From NCBI GenBank assembly GCA_045545735.1, contig JAZQBM010000008.1:62001-126000 (forward strand): a DNA stretch of 64,000 nucleotides, read 5' to 3'. This stretch comes from Fimenecus sp045545735. Lineage in GTDB: Bacteria > Bacillota > Clostridia > Oscillospirales > Acutalibacteraceae. Below the pieces are notes generated by a model. That model ran no database searches. It was not told the DNA's origin and saw nothing but the letters and a program-made list of their open reading frames with translations. The position numbers were made by a program, and so were the translations under genes. Shown here piece after piece: positions 50,716 to 60,800 of this stretch (the stretch's first letter is position 1; every line of letters begins with the position of its first letter).

Positions 50716-50746
50716 AACCCCATTGAAAATCAACTTTCAATGGGGT
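50716..50746 (-). terminator. Terminator of the sulfatase gene
   Basis: On the minus strand CCCCATTGAAA and TTTCAATGGGG (50745 to 50718) form an 11-bp stem with a 6-base loop, then TTTGTTG. It lies 16 bases after the stop. Confidence 0.85.
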
Positions 50747-50761
50747 ATAGTGTTTATTTAA

Positions 50762-52813
50762 TTATTGAGCCTCATAAGAAATAATTCCACGACGATTTGA
50801 CTTGAAGTCGTCCATAACTTCAGTCATTTTTTCGTTAAGTTCTTCTGCGATTGTCGGGTATGTACTTGTACGGTTGTAACTTTCGCTCTTATCGTCGTTA
50901 AGAATGAACAACCAGTTCTTTCTTGTTTTGTCGAAGAATGCAGGGTTATCATTCTGCATCTTACGGAAATACTTGAATGTTACATAGTCGTTATCAGTAA
51001 GAACTGAATAATCATAATCCTTGTATTCTTCACGAGCAAGAACTTCATCAGTTGTCATTGTGTACTGAATTGCTTTAAGTTTTTCGCGTTTCATATGAAG
51101 AATTGGATGGTCTTCATTATGAATTGCGGTGTCGCTTGTAAGAACAGGAAGCATTGAAACACCGTCAATGATTCTGTCAGTCGGCAAGTAGTTTTCAGTA
51201 CCGCCGTTGCCTGTAATTCCGCAAAGTTCAATAAGAGTTGGGAACATATCAGCAAGAACTGAACTTTGTGCTCTTGTTGTGCCTGCGTCCCAAAGTCCGT
51301 TATTGTTATTCCACTTAATCATAAACGGAACTTTTTGACCTGCTTCATATGCTAAATACTTACCACCGCGAAGTTCGCCTGTTGAACCTTCAAGAGCAGG
51401 ACCGTTATCACTTGTGAATACAATAATTGTATCATCCATAACGCCTAATTCTTCAAGAGTGTTGAAAAGTTCGCCTAAGTAGTAGTCAAATTCAGTTACG
51501 CAGTCAACGTATGTACCCATACCGCTTGTACCGTCAAAATCATCACCTGCAAATACAGGACCGTGTGGCCATGGAGTTGCATAATATGCAAAGAATGGTT
51601 CGTCAGAATTGGTAACTTTATCTGTAATCCAATTGTTAATTGATTCGTGAATCCATTCGCTTGCTTGACTCTGGTCTTTTTTGCCGTCTTTAAAGAATTC
51701 GTCAGTACCGTGTACGATTTCGTATGCACCGTTTTCTTCTTCAACATAATAGAATGGTGTCATATCATTTACGTGATGGCTACCGTAGAAGTAGTCAAAA
51801 CCTTGATTTGTAGGAAGATATTCGCCATAATCACCAAGATGCCATTTACCAAATGCACCTGTGTTGTAACCTGCGTTCTGGAAAACTTCAGCAATTGTAA
51901 TTTCATCACCAAGCATACCATCGGCATTGTTACCCATTTCAATAGAGTTGAAAATACGAGTTGATGCAAATGGTGAAAGTGTCTGTACTGTTGGGTAAAT
52001 AACGTTATCAGCATACCCACGGAATGGATAACGACCTGTCATAAGACTGAATCTTGCAGGTGAGCAAACTGAATAACTTGAATAGAAATTATCGAAGCAA
52101 ACGCCGTCTTCACCAATACTGTCAATGTTTGGAGTATCGTAAATGGCACCGTTAAGTGAAATATCGCCCCAACCCAAGTCATCCATCATAATGAAAAGCA
52201 CGTTAGGTTTACCTTCGCTTACTTCATCAACACCATCAAGATAATCGTCGTGACTTTCCCAAAGTCTGTCTACGTTTGGCTGTGAACGGAGGTTCATTGT
52301 AATTACATAGAATGCAGATGTTCCTGCAAGTAAAATGCTGACAATACTTGTAACAACGACGTGTGCACTTTTGTTTTTAAACTGTTTTTTACCAATAAGC
52401 AAAAGAGCAACAAAGAAGATAATGCAGGGGAGAAGAATCAAAAGGTTACCGCCTAAGCGAACAAAGAAATTGTAATCGCTTGCTCCTGCAAAAAGACCGT
52501 TTTCAACCGAACTCCAACCTGCTTTGCCTGATGTGAAAGCACCAAAGCCTGCATCAGCACCCCAAATTGCGTAATATAGCACAATGCTGAGAGCGTTCAC
52601 GCCGTAGCTTATGAAGTTCCATACATAAAGCTTTTTAAAAATAAAAATTCCGAGCATTATAAGAGCTGCTACAACGCACATAAAAGCAACGTTCACAACT
52701 GCAACAATATTAAGTCGCATAATATGTAACGCGATGCCGAGAATAATGCTGATTGCCATAACAATCATCGGAAATACTTTTTTTGACTTGTCAAAAATAA
52801 TTCCCTTTTTCAT
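50762..52813 (-). CDS. Membrane-anchored arylsulfatase-type sulfatase (Cys type)
   Basis: This 683-residue protein has five membrane helices in the first 175 residues, then a short linker and an extracytoplasmic sulfatase domain starting PNVLFIMMDDLGWGDI. Cys250 in VCSPARFSLMTG fits the C-x-P-x-R motif that is oxidised to formylglycine. KWHLG and TSDNGP are further sulfatase motifs. The maturating enzyme is encoded downstream. The five-helix anchor is unusual for a carbohydrate sulfatase. The substrate may be host mucin or glycosaminoglycan sulfate, but that is inferred. AAGGAGG precedes the ATG. Confidence 0.88.
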   Translation of the reverse strand: MKKGIIFDKSKKVFPMIVMAISIILGIALHIMRLNIVAVVNVAFMCVVAALIMLGIFIFKKLYVWNFISYGVNALSIVLYYAIWGADAGFGAFTSGKAGWSSVENGLFAGASDYNFFVRLGGNLLILLPCIIFFVALLLIGKKQFKNKSAHVVVTSIVSILLAGTSAFYVITMNLRSQPNVDRLWESHDDYLDGVDEVSEGKPNVLFIMMDDLGWGDISLNGAIYDTPNIDSIGEDGVCFDNFYSSYSVCSPARFSLMTGRYPFRGYADNVIYPTVQTLSPFASTRIFNSIEMGNNADGMLGDEITIAEVFQNAGYNTGAFGKWHLGDYGEYLPTNQGFDYFYGSHHVNDMTPFYYVEEENGAYEIVHGTDEFFKDGKKDQSQASEWIHESINNWITDKVTNSDEPFFAYYATPWPHGPVFAGDDFDGTSGMGTYVDCVTEFDYYLGELFNTLEELGVMDDTIIVFTSDNGPALEGSTGELRGGKYLAYEAGQKVPFMIKWNNNNGLWDAGTTRAQSSVLADMFPTLIELCGITGNGGTENYLPTDRIIDGVSMLPVLTSDTAIHNEDHPILHMKREKLKAIQYTMTTDEVLAREEYKDYDYSVLTDNDYVTFKYFRKMQNDNPAFFDKTRKNWLFILNDDKSESYNRTSTYPTIAEELNEKMTEVMDDFKSNRRGIISYEAQ

Positions 52814-52845
52814 TTTATTTCCTCCTTGAGATAAATAATTAATTT

Positions 52846-52874
52846 ATTATACTATAAAAATATATATTATTCAA
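52846..52874 (-). promoter_or_regulatory. Promoter of the sulfatase gene
   Basis: On the minus strand TTGAAT (52874-52869) and TATAAT (52851-52846) are 17 bases apart. The leader before the ATG is about 35 bases. Confidence 0.75.
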
Positions 52875-52886
52875 TGTTACAAAACA

Positions 52887-52920
52887 CAAAAAATAGGCAA
52901 TCTTTTTGACAGACTGCCTA
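52887..52920 (-). terminator. Terminator of the acyltransferase gene
   Basis: On the minus strand TAGGCA.TCT pairs with AGA.TGCCTA with one mismatch and is followed by TTTTTT. It lies four bases after the stop codon. Confidence 0.8.
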
Positions 52921-52924
52921 AAAA

Positions 52925-53677
52925 TTAATCTTTATACTTTTTTGATTCTTCAAGAATTACATTGTAAACCTTGTCGTGCAACTCTTTAACATCAGCACGT
53001 GACATATCTTTTGTTTCAATAGGGTCAAGAACTGTAACTTTAATATCAGTAGGTGTAATAATACCGTTGTTACCCTCAAAAACTTTAAAAACATTTCTAA
53101 TATAGATTGGCACAACAGTAACATTTGTCTTTTGAACTATTTTGAATGCACCGTTTTTAAACTCGTCAGGGGTGTTTGAAAAACCACGTTTGCCTTCGGG
53201 GAAGATAAGCATAGAATGACCATTTTCAATATTCTCAATAGTTTTGTGAATTGCTTTAACTGCCTCACGCGGATTTTCTTGATTTACGGGAACACTTTTA
53301 ATCATTTTACTGATACCGCTTATAAACGGCACGCCAGCAAGCGAAAGTTTCATCATAAAGCCAAAGTTAAAATCTTTTAAAACGTGTAGAAGCAACGGAA
53401 TATCAGCATAACTTTGGTGATTTGGTGTGAATAACAATGGTCTGTCGGTTGGGATTTTTTCAAGTCCTTCAACAGTAATATTCATTTTTGCGGCACGGGT
53501 TACAAATTTTGCCCATTTTTTTGTCGCCTTAAAACCTAACGCGTCACGCTTTTCGTATTTTCCTTTTTTGTCAAGATGCTTGTACCATATGATTTTAGGG
53601 TTCATCACAAAAAGTAGATTGCCGATGATTTTGAATACAACTTTCCAACTAAATGCTTTTTTCTTAAAATTTTCCAT
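52925..53677 (-). CDS. plsC: PlsC-like lysophospholipid acyltransferase
   Basis: This 250-residue enzyme transfers an acyl group to lysophosphatidate in phospholipid synthesis. The catalytic HX4D motif is NHQSYADIP, and the acceptor-binding block is LIFPEGKRGFS. The N-terminal 30 residues are hydrophobic (VVFKIIGNLLFVMNPKIIWYKHL), a typical membrane association. It is transcribed alone behind a weak AGAGGCG site. The gap 53678-53895 holds two divergent promoters and no gene. Confidence 0.88.
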   Translation of the reverse strand: MENFKKKAFSWKVVFKIIGNLLFVMNPKIIWYKHLDKKGKYEKRDALGFKATKKWAKFVTRAAKMNITVEGLEKIPTDRPLLFTPNHQSYADIPLLLHVLKDFNFGFMMKLSLAGVPFISGISKMIKSVPVNQENPREAVKAIHKTIENIENGHSMLIFPEGKRGFSNTPDEFKNGAFKIVQKTNVTVVPIYIRNVFKVFEGNNGIITPTDIKVTVLDPIETKDMSRADVKELHDKVYNVILEESKKYKD

Positions 53678-53825
53678 TTCTTACGCCTCTGAATAATAAA
53701 TAATGTTCCTCAAAACAAACCGAACTCATTTAGTGTGTATAATATGATACCATAGAAAAGCGTGAAAAACAATAATAAAAGATTCTATTTATAATACGAA
53801 AATGAAGATTAATTTTAGAATAATA

Positions 53826-53854
53826 TTGACATTTTGCCCATTTTGTTGTAAAGT
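53826..53854 (+). promoter_or_regulatory. Promoter of the gene at 53896
   Basis: TTGACA (53826-53831) and TAAAGT (53849-53854) with a 17-base spacer. Confidence 0.6.
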
Positions 53855-53895
53855 TATGTGGTAAAGGTTTAATTTTTGAAAGGGGTTTCAGAAAA

Positions 53896-54843
53896 ATGGC
53901 TAAAAAACAGCTTACTCCCGAACAGTATAAAGCTAAATTAGAAAAGAAAGTTGATAAGAGAAAGAAGTTTACAAATCTTTTTCTTAAAACAGCAGCAATT
54001 TGCGTTGCTATTGCAGTAGTTTATAGTGCAACAACTTTAGCATATACAAAAATCGGTCTCGCAAGTATGACCGGTAATGCTTCAACAAGCGTTAACGCAA
54101 CAGTGCAGGGCGGTAATAGTGAAAGCACACCAAGTATGAATTGGGATGACAATACAGATGCATCAAATCCATCTGGTTCAACTGATTCAAATTCAAACTC
54201 AACTGATTCAAACTCAAATAGTGAGCAGAGTACAACAGCTACTGTTATGACTTCAAAAACAATGCAGTTTGATTTGTTTGTAAAGGCTCTTAATGGCGTA
54301 AAAACAAATGCAAAGAGTGCTACACAGTTAAAGAAGAATGCTTATAATTATAATGAACACGTTGATGCTGGCGGAAACGCTATCATTGAAGGTGCAGGTA
54401 AAGGGCTTATGGGCTCACTTCTTAAGGCTGAAGATACAAACGTAACATACACAGGTGCTGATATTGCAGCTAACTTCCCACCATCAGGTGCAACAAGTGG
54501 TCTTACAAAAGAAGATATTCAGAGCATTGAATGTAAAGAAGAAGGCGATTACTACATTATTACAATTGTTGTAAAGGGTGCGGTAAATCCATCAGCAGGT
54601 GAAAAAGTTGGTGCAGTTGCAACAATCCTTACAAAAGAGTCAATTCAAGAGCCAATCAAGGATGTTCCGATTATCAATTCTCTTGAACCAAAATGCGACT
54701 ATAAAGCAACAACGGCTGAGGCAAAGATTGAGAAGTCAACAGGCAATCTTGTTGAATACTATTTCGACCTTCCAATGATTCTCTTTATGGGTGACTATTC
54801 AGTAGGTCTTGGTTTCGAAGAATGGTGGACAGTTGCATATTAA
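53896..54843 (+). CDS. Anchored extracytoplasmic protein of unknown function
   Basis: This 315-residue protein has a basic N-terminus, one membrane helix (FLKTAAICVAIAVVYSATTLAY) and a Ser/Thr/Asn-rich linker (about 70-115, with repeated SNSNSTDSNSNS). A globular C-terminal domain of about 200 residues follows (KTMQFDLFVKALNGV to the end). I do not recognise this domain. It looks like a surface or periplasmic-like sensor or binding protein. The gene stands alone behind GAAAGGGG and ends with a terminator. Confidence 0.7.
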   Translation: MAKKQLTPEQYKAKLEKKVDKRKKFTNLFLKTAAICVAIAVVYSATTLAYTKIGLASMTGNASTSVNATVQGGNSESTPSMNWDDNTDASNPSGSTDSNSNSTDSNSNSEQSTTATVMTSKTMQFDLFVKALNGVKTNAKSATQLKKNAYNYNEHVDAGGNAIIEGAGKGLMGSLLKAEDTNVTYTGADIAANFPPSGATSGLTKEDIQSIECKEEGDYYIITIVVKGAVNPSAGEKVGAVATILTKESIQEPIKDVPIINSLEPKCDYKATTAEAKIEKSTGNLVEYYFDLPMILFMGDYSVGLGFEEWWTVAY

Positions 54844-54860
54844 TTGAATATGTGAATTTT

Positions 54861-54891
54861 AAGAGCTTGCTCATTGGAGCAGGCTCTTTTT
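54861..54891 (+). terminator. Terminator after the anchored protein gene
   Basis: AAGAGC.TGCTC pairs with GGAGCA.GCTCTT and is followed by seven T's. Confidence 0.9.
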
Positions 54892-55012
54892 TTGTGTTGT
54901 TTTATATCAAAAATGGTTTCTTTATTGTGTATAATGGTAAAATTTGTAACAAAGTGCACAAATGGCTGTAATGAAATTTGTTATTGGTTTGAACATTTTG
55001 TGCAAAAAGCAC

Positions 55013-55041
55013 TTGAAATCGTATTTTTGAAGTGATAGAAT
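55013..55041 (+). promoter_or_regulatory. Promoter of the glycogen operon
   Basis: TTGAAA (55013-55018) and TAGAAT (55036-55041) with a 17-base spacer, one mismatch each. Confidence 0.65.
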
Positions 55042-55095
55042 ATATCTGTATAAGTAGATTTATGATTTGTTGCAAATATTAGTGAGGTGAAAAAA

Positions 55096-56988
55096 GTGGC
55101 GGAATCTCAAAACAACAACTATGAGGCTCAGGTACCTGTGTATTTGTTCCATCAGGGCAATAACGCACGTGCTTATGAATATATGGGTGCTCACAGGGTG
55201 GATGAAGAAACAGTCGTTTTCAGAACTTGGGCACCAAATGCGGTGTCAGTCAGCGTCAGCGGTGATTTCAATAACTGGAACGATGAGGCAAACAGAGCGG
55301 AAAGAGTAACCGCGGGCGGTATCTGGGAAGTGTACGTTAAAAACGTAAAAGTGTATGATTCATATAAATTCTGTATTACAACAAAAGATGGCAGAAAACT
55401 TATGAAGAGCGACCCTTATGGTTACCATATGGAAACACGTCCCGATAATGCTACAAAGTATTACGAGTTAGGTGGTTATAAATGGACTGACGCTAAATGG
55501 GAAAAAGCAAAGCGTGAAAAAGCCCAATACGACAGACCCGTAAATATTTATGAGGTGCATTTCGGTTCTTGGAAACAGTATGAAGATGGCAATTTCTATT
55601 CATACCGAAAAATGGCAGAGGAGTTAATTCCATACGTTAAAGAAATGGGTTATACTCACATTGAATTTATGCCACTTACCGAGTATCCTTTCGACGGCTC
55701 TTGGGGTTATCAGGTTACAGGTTATTTTGCCGCAACATCTCGTTACGGTACACCTGATGATTTAATGTATCTTATTGATATGTGCCATAAGAACGGAATT
55801 GGTGTAATTCTTGACTGGGTGCCTGCTCATTTCCCTAAAGATGCAAATGGCCTTTATGAATTTGATGGTACACCTTGTTATGAATATGCAGATGTGCGAA
55901 AAGGCGAACATCTTGAATGGGGTACAAAAGTATTCGATTTCGGCAGAAATGAAGTTCAGTCTTTCCTTATTTCAAGTGCTATGTTCTGGCTTGATAAATA
56001 TCATATTGACGGGCTTCGTGTTGATGCGGTTGCATCTATGCTTTATCTTGATTACGGCAGAGATGACGGTCATTGGATTGCCAATAAAGATGGCGGTAAC
56101 GAAAACCTTGAAACAATAGATTTTCTTAATAAATTAAGTATGAATGTTTTCCGTGATTATCACGGAAGCCTCTTGATTGCAGAAGAAAGTACAGCTTGGC
56201 CAATGGTTACAAAGCCCGTTTATATGGGTGGTCTTGGCTTTAACTACAAGTGGAATATGGGTTGGATGAACGATATTCTTCGTTATTTCTCAATGGACCC
56301 ACTTTACAGAAAAGGCAATCACAACTGCATTACATTTTCATTCTTCTACGCATTTTCAGAGAATTTTATTTTGCCAATCTCTCACGATGAGGTTGTTCAC
56401 GGTAAATGTTCACTTATTAATAAAATGCCCGGTACATATGAAGAAAAATTTGCAGGGGTAAGAGCGTTTATGGGTTATATGATGGCTCATCCCGGTAAAA
56501 AACTTATGTTTATGGGCAGTGAGTTCGGTCAGTTTATTGAGTGGAATTATAAGCAGGGGCTTGATTGGTTGCTTCTTGATTATAATGCACACAAACAGTT
56601 GCAGACATATTTCAAGGAACTTAACCATTTCTATAAAGCAAATGCACCACTTTGGCAGGTTGACCATTCGTGGGAAGGATTTTCTTGGATTTCAGCGGAC
56701 GACAACGACAATTCAGTAATTTCGTTCCGTAGAATTGACGAAAAAGGTAAAGAGATTATTGCAGTTTGCAACTTTACTCCTGTTGCTCGCGATAATTACA
56801 AAATTGGTGTTCCCGCAAAGGGAAATTACAAGATTGTGTTTAATTCTGATGATGCAAAATACGGCGGAACAGGTAAAGCACAACCCGAAAAAATCAAATG
56901 GCAAAAAGAGGCTATGCACGGATTTGAACAGAGTGTATCTCTTGATTTGCCACCAATGTCAACAATTTATCTTCAAAAAACAAGATAA
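55096..56988 (+). CDS. glgB: Glycogen branching enzyme
   Basis: This 630-residue GH13 enzyme makes alpha-1,6 branches in glycogen. It has the N-terminal CBM48-like domain (VVFRTWAPNAVSVSVSGDFNNW), then the TIM barrel with GYTHIEFMPLTEYPFDGSWGYQVTGYFA, the nucleophile Asp in GLRVDAVASM, the acid/base Glu in LLIAEEST and LPISHDEVVHGK. The start is GTG 55096 with GAGGTGA five bases upstream; an earlier GTG overlaps that site. It is the first gene of glgB-C-D-A. Confidence 0.96.
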   Translation: MAESQNNNYEAQVPVYLFHQGNNARAYEYMGAHRVDEETVVFRTWAPNAVSVSVSGDFNNWNDEANRAERVTAGGIWEVYVKNVKVYDSYKFCITTKDGRKLMKSDPYGYHMETRPDNATKYYELGGYKWTDAKWEKAKREKAQYDRPVNIYEVHFGSWKQYEDGNFYSYRKMAEELIPYVKEMGYTHIEFMPLTEYPFDGSWGYQVTGYFAATSRYGTPDDLMYLIDMCHKNGIGVILDWVPAHFPKDANGLYEFDGTPCYEYADVRKGEHLEWGTKVFDFGRNEVQSFLISSAMFWLDKYHIDGLRVDAVASMLYLDYGRDDGHWIANKDGGNENLETIDFLNKLSMNVFRDYHGSLLIAEESTAWPMVTKPVYMGGLGFNYKWNMGWMNDILRYFSMDPLYRKGNHNCITFSFFYAFSENFILPISHDEVVHGKCSLINKMPGTYEEKFAGVRAFMGYMMAHPGKKLMFMGSEFGQFIEWNYKQGLDWLLLDYNAHKQLQTYFKELNHFYKANAPLWQVDHSWEGFSWISADDNDNSVISFRRIDEKGKEIIAVCNFTPVARDNYKIGVPAKGNYKIVFNSDDAKYGGTGKAQPEKIKWQKEAMHGFEQSVSLDLPPMSTIYLQKTR

Positions 56989-57023
56989 CAAAACATACTA
57001 ACATCCATTAAGGAGGAATAAAT

Positions 57024-58241
57024 ATGGCAAGAAAACAAGAATGTATTGCAATGCTTCTTGCAGGCGGTCAGGGAAGCCGTCTTGGAATTCTTACAAAGAA
57101 CATCGCAAAACCTGCCGTTCCATACGGCGGTAAGTACAGAATTATCGACTTCCCGCTTTCAAACTGTGTAAACTCAGGCATTTCAACTGTCGGAGTGCTC
57201 ACACAGTATCAACCACTTGAACTTAACGACTACATAGGCAACGGTCAGGCTTGGGATTTGGACCGTGCAAACGGCGGTGTTCACATTCTTTCACCTTATC
57301 AGCAGATTAAAGGTACAGAATGGTACAAAGGCACGGCAAACGCTATTTATCAGAACATTAACTTCATTGACCGTTATGACCCTGAATATGTTGTAATTCT
57401 TTCTGGTGACCATATTTATAAAATGGATTACAACAAAATGCTTGAATATCATAAGGAAAAGGGTGCTGCTTGCACAATCGCAATGCTTGAAGTTTCTTGG
57501 GAAGAAGCAAGCCGTTTCGGTCTTATGATTTTAAATGACGATAACTCAATTCGTGAGTTTGAAGAAAAACCAAAGAATCCAAGAAGTAATAAAGCATCAA
57601 TGGGTGTTTATGTATTTACTTGGAGCAAACTTCGTCAGTATCTTATTGATGACGAGGCTGACCCGAATTCAAGTAACGACTTTGGTAAAAACGTTATTCC
57701 AAAGATGCACGCAGACGGCGAGCCAATGTATGCATATCTTTTCGACGGCTACTGGAAAGATGTTGGTACAATTGACAGCTTGTGGGAAGCAAATCTTGAC
57801 CTTCTTAATCCAAAAGTAGACCTTGATTTGTCAGATACAAGTTGGAAAATTTACGCAAAAACTCCTGCAAGCCCACCACATTATATTTCAGCAGATGCAA
57901 CTGTTCAGAATTCAATGGTTTCTGAAGGTTCTCGCGTTTATGGTAATGTTGATTACTCAATTCTCTTCAACGACGTTACTATTGAAGAGGGGGCAGAGGT
58001 TAAATATTCAATCGTAATGCCGGGCACAGTTGTTAAAAAAGGTGCAGTTGTTCAGTATTCAATGGTTGCTGAAAACGCAGTTATTGAAGCAGGTGCAGTA
58101 GTAGGTGCAAGCCCTGAAGAAATGGCAAACCGTGACGATTGGGGCGTAGCCGTTGTTGGTGCAGGTGTTACTGTGCACGAAGGTGCTTTCGTTGCACCTA
58201 AAGCACAGGTAAGTGAAGATGTAGTAAAGGAGGAAAAATAA
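57024..58241 (+). CDS. glgC: Glucose-1-phosphate adenylyltransferase, catalytic subunit
   Basis: GlgC (405 residues) makes ADP-glucose. MLLAGGQGSRLGILTKNIAKPAVPYGGKYRIIDFPLSNCVNSG has the catalytic and substrate-binding residues, followed by ILSGDHIYKMDYNKML with the metal Asp. The C-terminal left-handed helix has the usual NSMVSEGSRVYG-type repeats. It is followed one base later by glgD, its non-catalytic partner. AGGAGG lies before the ATG. Confidence 0.96.
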   Translation: MARKQECIAMLLAGGQGSRLGILTKNIAKPAVPYGGKYRIIDFPLSNCVNSGISTVGVLTQYQPLELNDYIGNGQAWDLDRANGGVHILSPYQQIKGTEWYKGTANAIYQNINFIDRYDPEYVVILSGDHIYKMDYNKMLEYHKEKGAACTIAMLEVSWEEASRFGLMILNDDNSIREFEEKPKNPRSNKASMGVYVFTWSKLRQYLIDDEADPNSSNDFGKNVIPKMHADGEPMYAYLFDGYWKDVGTIDSLWEANLDLLNPKVDLDLSDTSWKIYAKTPASPPHYISADATVQNSMVSEGSRVYGNVDYSILFNDVTIEEGAEVKYSIVMPGTVVKKGAVVQYSMVAENAVIEAGAVVGASPEEMANRDDWGVAVVGAGVTVHEGAFVAPKAQVSEDVVKEEK

Positions 58242-58242
58242 G

Positions 58243-59358
58243 ATGACAGGTAAGAATATAGTAGGTATTGTTTTCTCAAATGCTTATGACGAGTGCATTA
58301 GTGAACTTACAGGTATTCGTACTATGGGTTCTGTTCCGTTTGCTTGCCGTTACCGTCTTATTGACTTTACTCTTTCAAATATGGTAAACGCAGGTATTGA
58401 AAAAGTTGGCGTGCTTACAAAAAGCAACTATCAGTCACTTATGGACCACGTAGGTACAGGTAAACCTTGGGATTTATCACGTAAAAATGACGGTCTTTTC
58501 ATTCTTCCACCATTCTCAACAAATGAGGCAGGCGGAAATGCTGATAAATTAGCATCTCTTAAGGGTATTATGGGCTTTATCAGTCGTTCAGATGAAGAAT
58601 ACGTTCTTCTTTCAGATTGCAATACAGTTCTTAATCTTGATATTGATGCACTTGCAGATTATCACACAGCAAAAAATGCTGATATTACTATCGTTTATAA
58701 GAATGGCAAGAAACCAAATCTTACAGACGTAGTTGTTCTCGATATGAATGCTGACGGCAAGGCAGAAAAGATTTCAATTTCGCCTGTAACAGAAGAAAAC
58801 GTTAATTATTCACTTAACGTAATTCTTATGAAGAAAGCACTTCTTGAAAGACTTATTAATGATGCAATCAGCTTGAATTTTAAAGATTTTGAGGCTGATA
58901 TTATTCAGGGTAACGTTGATAAACTTAACATTTACGGTTATGAGGCAACCGGTTATGTTGCAACAATTGAGTCAATGGAAAGTTACTTTAAGGTTAATAT
59001 GGAACTTCTTGACCCTGCAAACTGTGACGACCTCTTTAATGCAGACAGACCTGTTTATACAAAAGTTCGTGACGATATGCCTGCAATTTACGGTCTTGGC
59101 TCAAATGTTAAGAACTCACTTGTTGCTGACGGTTGTATTATTGATGGTACAGTTGAAAATTCAATCCTTTTCCGCGGTGTTCGTGTTGAAAAAGGTGCAG
59201 TTGTTAAGAATTCTATCGTTATGCAGGATGGTTTTGTAGCACAAAACGCATCTCTTAACTGCGTGGTTGCTGACAAGAGCGTTGTTATTACACCTAACAA
59301 AACTCTCTCAGGTGCAGAGAATTACCCTGTTTACATAGGTAAGGAGATAGTTATCTAA
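58243..59358 (+). CDS. glgD: Glucose-1-phosphate adenylyltransferase, GlgD subunit
   Basis: GlgD (371 residues) is the modulating subunit that forms a heterotetramer with GlgC in Firmicutes. The N-terminus lacks the GGxGxRL loop and reads GIVFSNAYDECISELTGIRTMGSVPFACRYRLIDFTLSNMVNAG, which shows loss of catalytic residues. The usual metal-binding SGD is replaced by LSDCNTVLNLD. AAGGAGGAA lies upstream, and it shares one base with glgA. Confidence 0.95.
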   Translation: MTGKNIVGIVFSNAYDECISELTGIRTMGSVPFACRYRLIDFTLSNMVNAGIEKVGVLTKSNYQSLMDHVGTGKPWDLSRKNDGLFILPPFSTNEAGGNADKLASLKGIMGFISRSDEEYVLLSDCNTVLNLDIDALADYHTAKNADITIVYKNGKKPNLTDVVVLDMNADGKAEKISISPVTEENVNYSLNVILMKKALLERLINDAISLNFKDFEADIIQGNVDKLNIYGYEATGYVATIESMESYFKVNMELLDPANCDDLFNADRPVYTKVRDDMPAIYGLGSNVKNSLVADGCIIDGTVENSILFRGVRVEKGAVVKNSIVMQDGFVAQNASLNCVVADKSVVITPNKTLSGAENYPVYIGKEIVI

Positions 59359-60785
59359 TGAAAGTTTTATATGTTGCTAGTGAGGCACTTCCCTTTAAAG
59401 CGAGTGGCGGATTAGGTGACGTTGCTGGTAGTCTTCCACAGGCTCTCCGCAAACGCCTTATCGGTGCACGCGTTGTAATGCCTTTATATGACACAATCAG
59501 TCAGGAACTTAAAGATACAATGAAATTTGTAACAAGCATTTCAGTTCCTGTTGCATGGAGAAGACAGTACTGCGGTGTTTTTGAAGCAAAAGCAGGTGGA
59601 GTAATCTATTATCTTCTCGACAATCAATATTATTTCAAACGTGATGGTCTTTATGGCTATTATGATGACGCAGAGCGTTTTGCATTCTTTGCTCGTGCAG
59701 TTCTTGAAATCATTCCTCATATTGATTTTAAACCCGACATTATTCATTGTAACGACTGGCAGTCAGCATTGACACCTGTTTATTACAATACACTTTATGC
59801 AACACGTCCGGGCTATGAAAATATCAAAACAGTTTTCACAATCCACAATATTCAGTATCAGGGTACATATGGTATGGACCTTCTTAATGATGTTGTAGGA
59901 CTTCCCGACAGTTGTGCATCACTTCTTGAATATGACGGTGACTGCAACTTTATGAAAGGTGCTATTGAATGTGCTGACAGAGTTACAACTGTTAGCCCGT
60001 CATATGCAAATGAAATTCTTGACCCTTGGTATTCACACGGTCTTGATATTATTCTTAATCAGCGTTCATGGAAACTCTCCGGTATCTTGAACGGTATCGA
60101 CACAATTCTTTATAACCCTGAAACTGATAAAGATATTGAAGTAAACTATACTTCAGAAGATTTTGAAGAAAAGAAAACAATCAATAAGGCAAAACTTCAG
60201 GAATACTTCGGATTACCTGTACGTCCTGATGTTCCAATGATGGGTATGGTTACTCGTCTTGTAGGTCATAAAGGTCTTGACCTTGTTAAAGCAGTTCTTG
60301 ACGAACTTCTTGCAACTGAAGATATTCAGTTTGTAGTTCTCGGCTCTGGCGAATGGCAGTATGAAAGTTTCTTTAAAGAGATGGCAGACAAATATCCCGA
60401 TAAAATGGGACTTAAAATCGGCTTTATTCCATCACTTTCAAAGAAAATTTATGCAGGTTGCGACTTGTTCTTGATGCCAAGTAAGAGTGAGCCTTGCGGA
60501 CTTTCACAGATGATTTCACTTCGTTACGGTACAATCCCGATTGTCCGTGAAACAGGTGGTCTTCGTGATAGTATCAAAGATAGTGGCGACGGCGAGGGCA
60601 ACGGATTTACATTCTCAACATACAACGCTCACGATATGCTCTTTACAATTAAGAGAGCAATCGGCGGTTACTCTAATAAAGAGGGTTGGAATATTCTTGT
60701 TAAGCGTGCTATGGAATGTGACAACAGTTGGGGCAAATCCGCAAATGAATATATAAGACTTTATAAAGAAGTGCTTAAAAATTAA
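59358..60785 (+). CDS. glgA: Glycogen synthase (GT5)
   Basis: GlgA (475 residues) elongates glycogen with ADP-glucose. The N-terminus has ALPFKASGGLGDVAGSLPQAL, a GGLGDV sugar-nucleotide site; HCNDWQSALTP and FTIHNIQYQG follow. The C-terminal domain has FLMPSKSEPCGLSQMISLRYGTIPIVRETGGL with the conserved Glu. TAATG couples it to glgD. It ends the operon. Confidence 0.96.
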   Translation: MKVLYVASEALPFKASGGLGDVAGSLPQALRKRLIGARVVMPLYDTISQELKDTMKFVTSISVPVAWRRQYCGVFEAKAGGVIYYLLDNQYYFKRDGLYGYYDDAERFAFFARAVLEIIPHIDFKPDIIHCNDWQSALTPVYYNTLYATRPGYENIKTVFTIHNIQYQGTYGMDLLNDVVGLPDSCASLLEYDGDCNFMKGAIECADRVTTVSPSYANEILDPWYSHGLDIILNQRSWKLSGILNGIDTILYNPETDKDIEVNYTSEDFEEKKTINKAKLQEYFGLPVRPDVPMMGMVTRLVGHKGLDLVKAVLDELLATEDIQFVVLGSGEWQYESFFKEMADKYPDKMGLKIGFIPSLSKKIYAGCDLFLMPSKSEPCGLSQMISLRYGTIPIVRETGGLRDSIKDSGDGEGNGFTFSTYNAHDMLFTIKRAIGGYSNKEGWNILVKRAMECDNSWGKSANEYIRLYKEVLKN

Positions 60786-60800
60786 GACAAATTAAAACCA

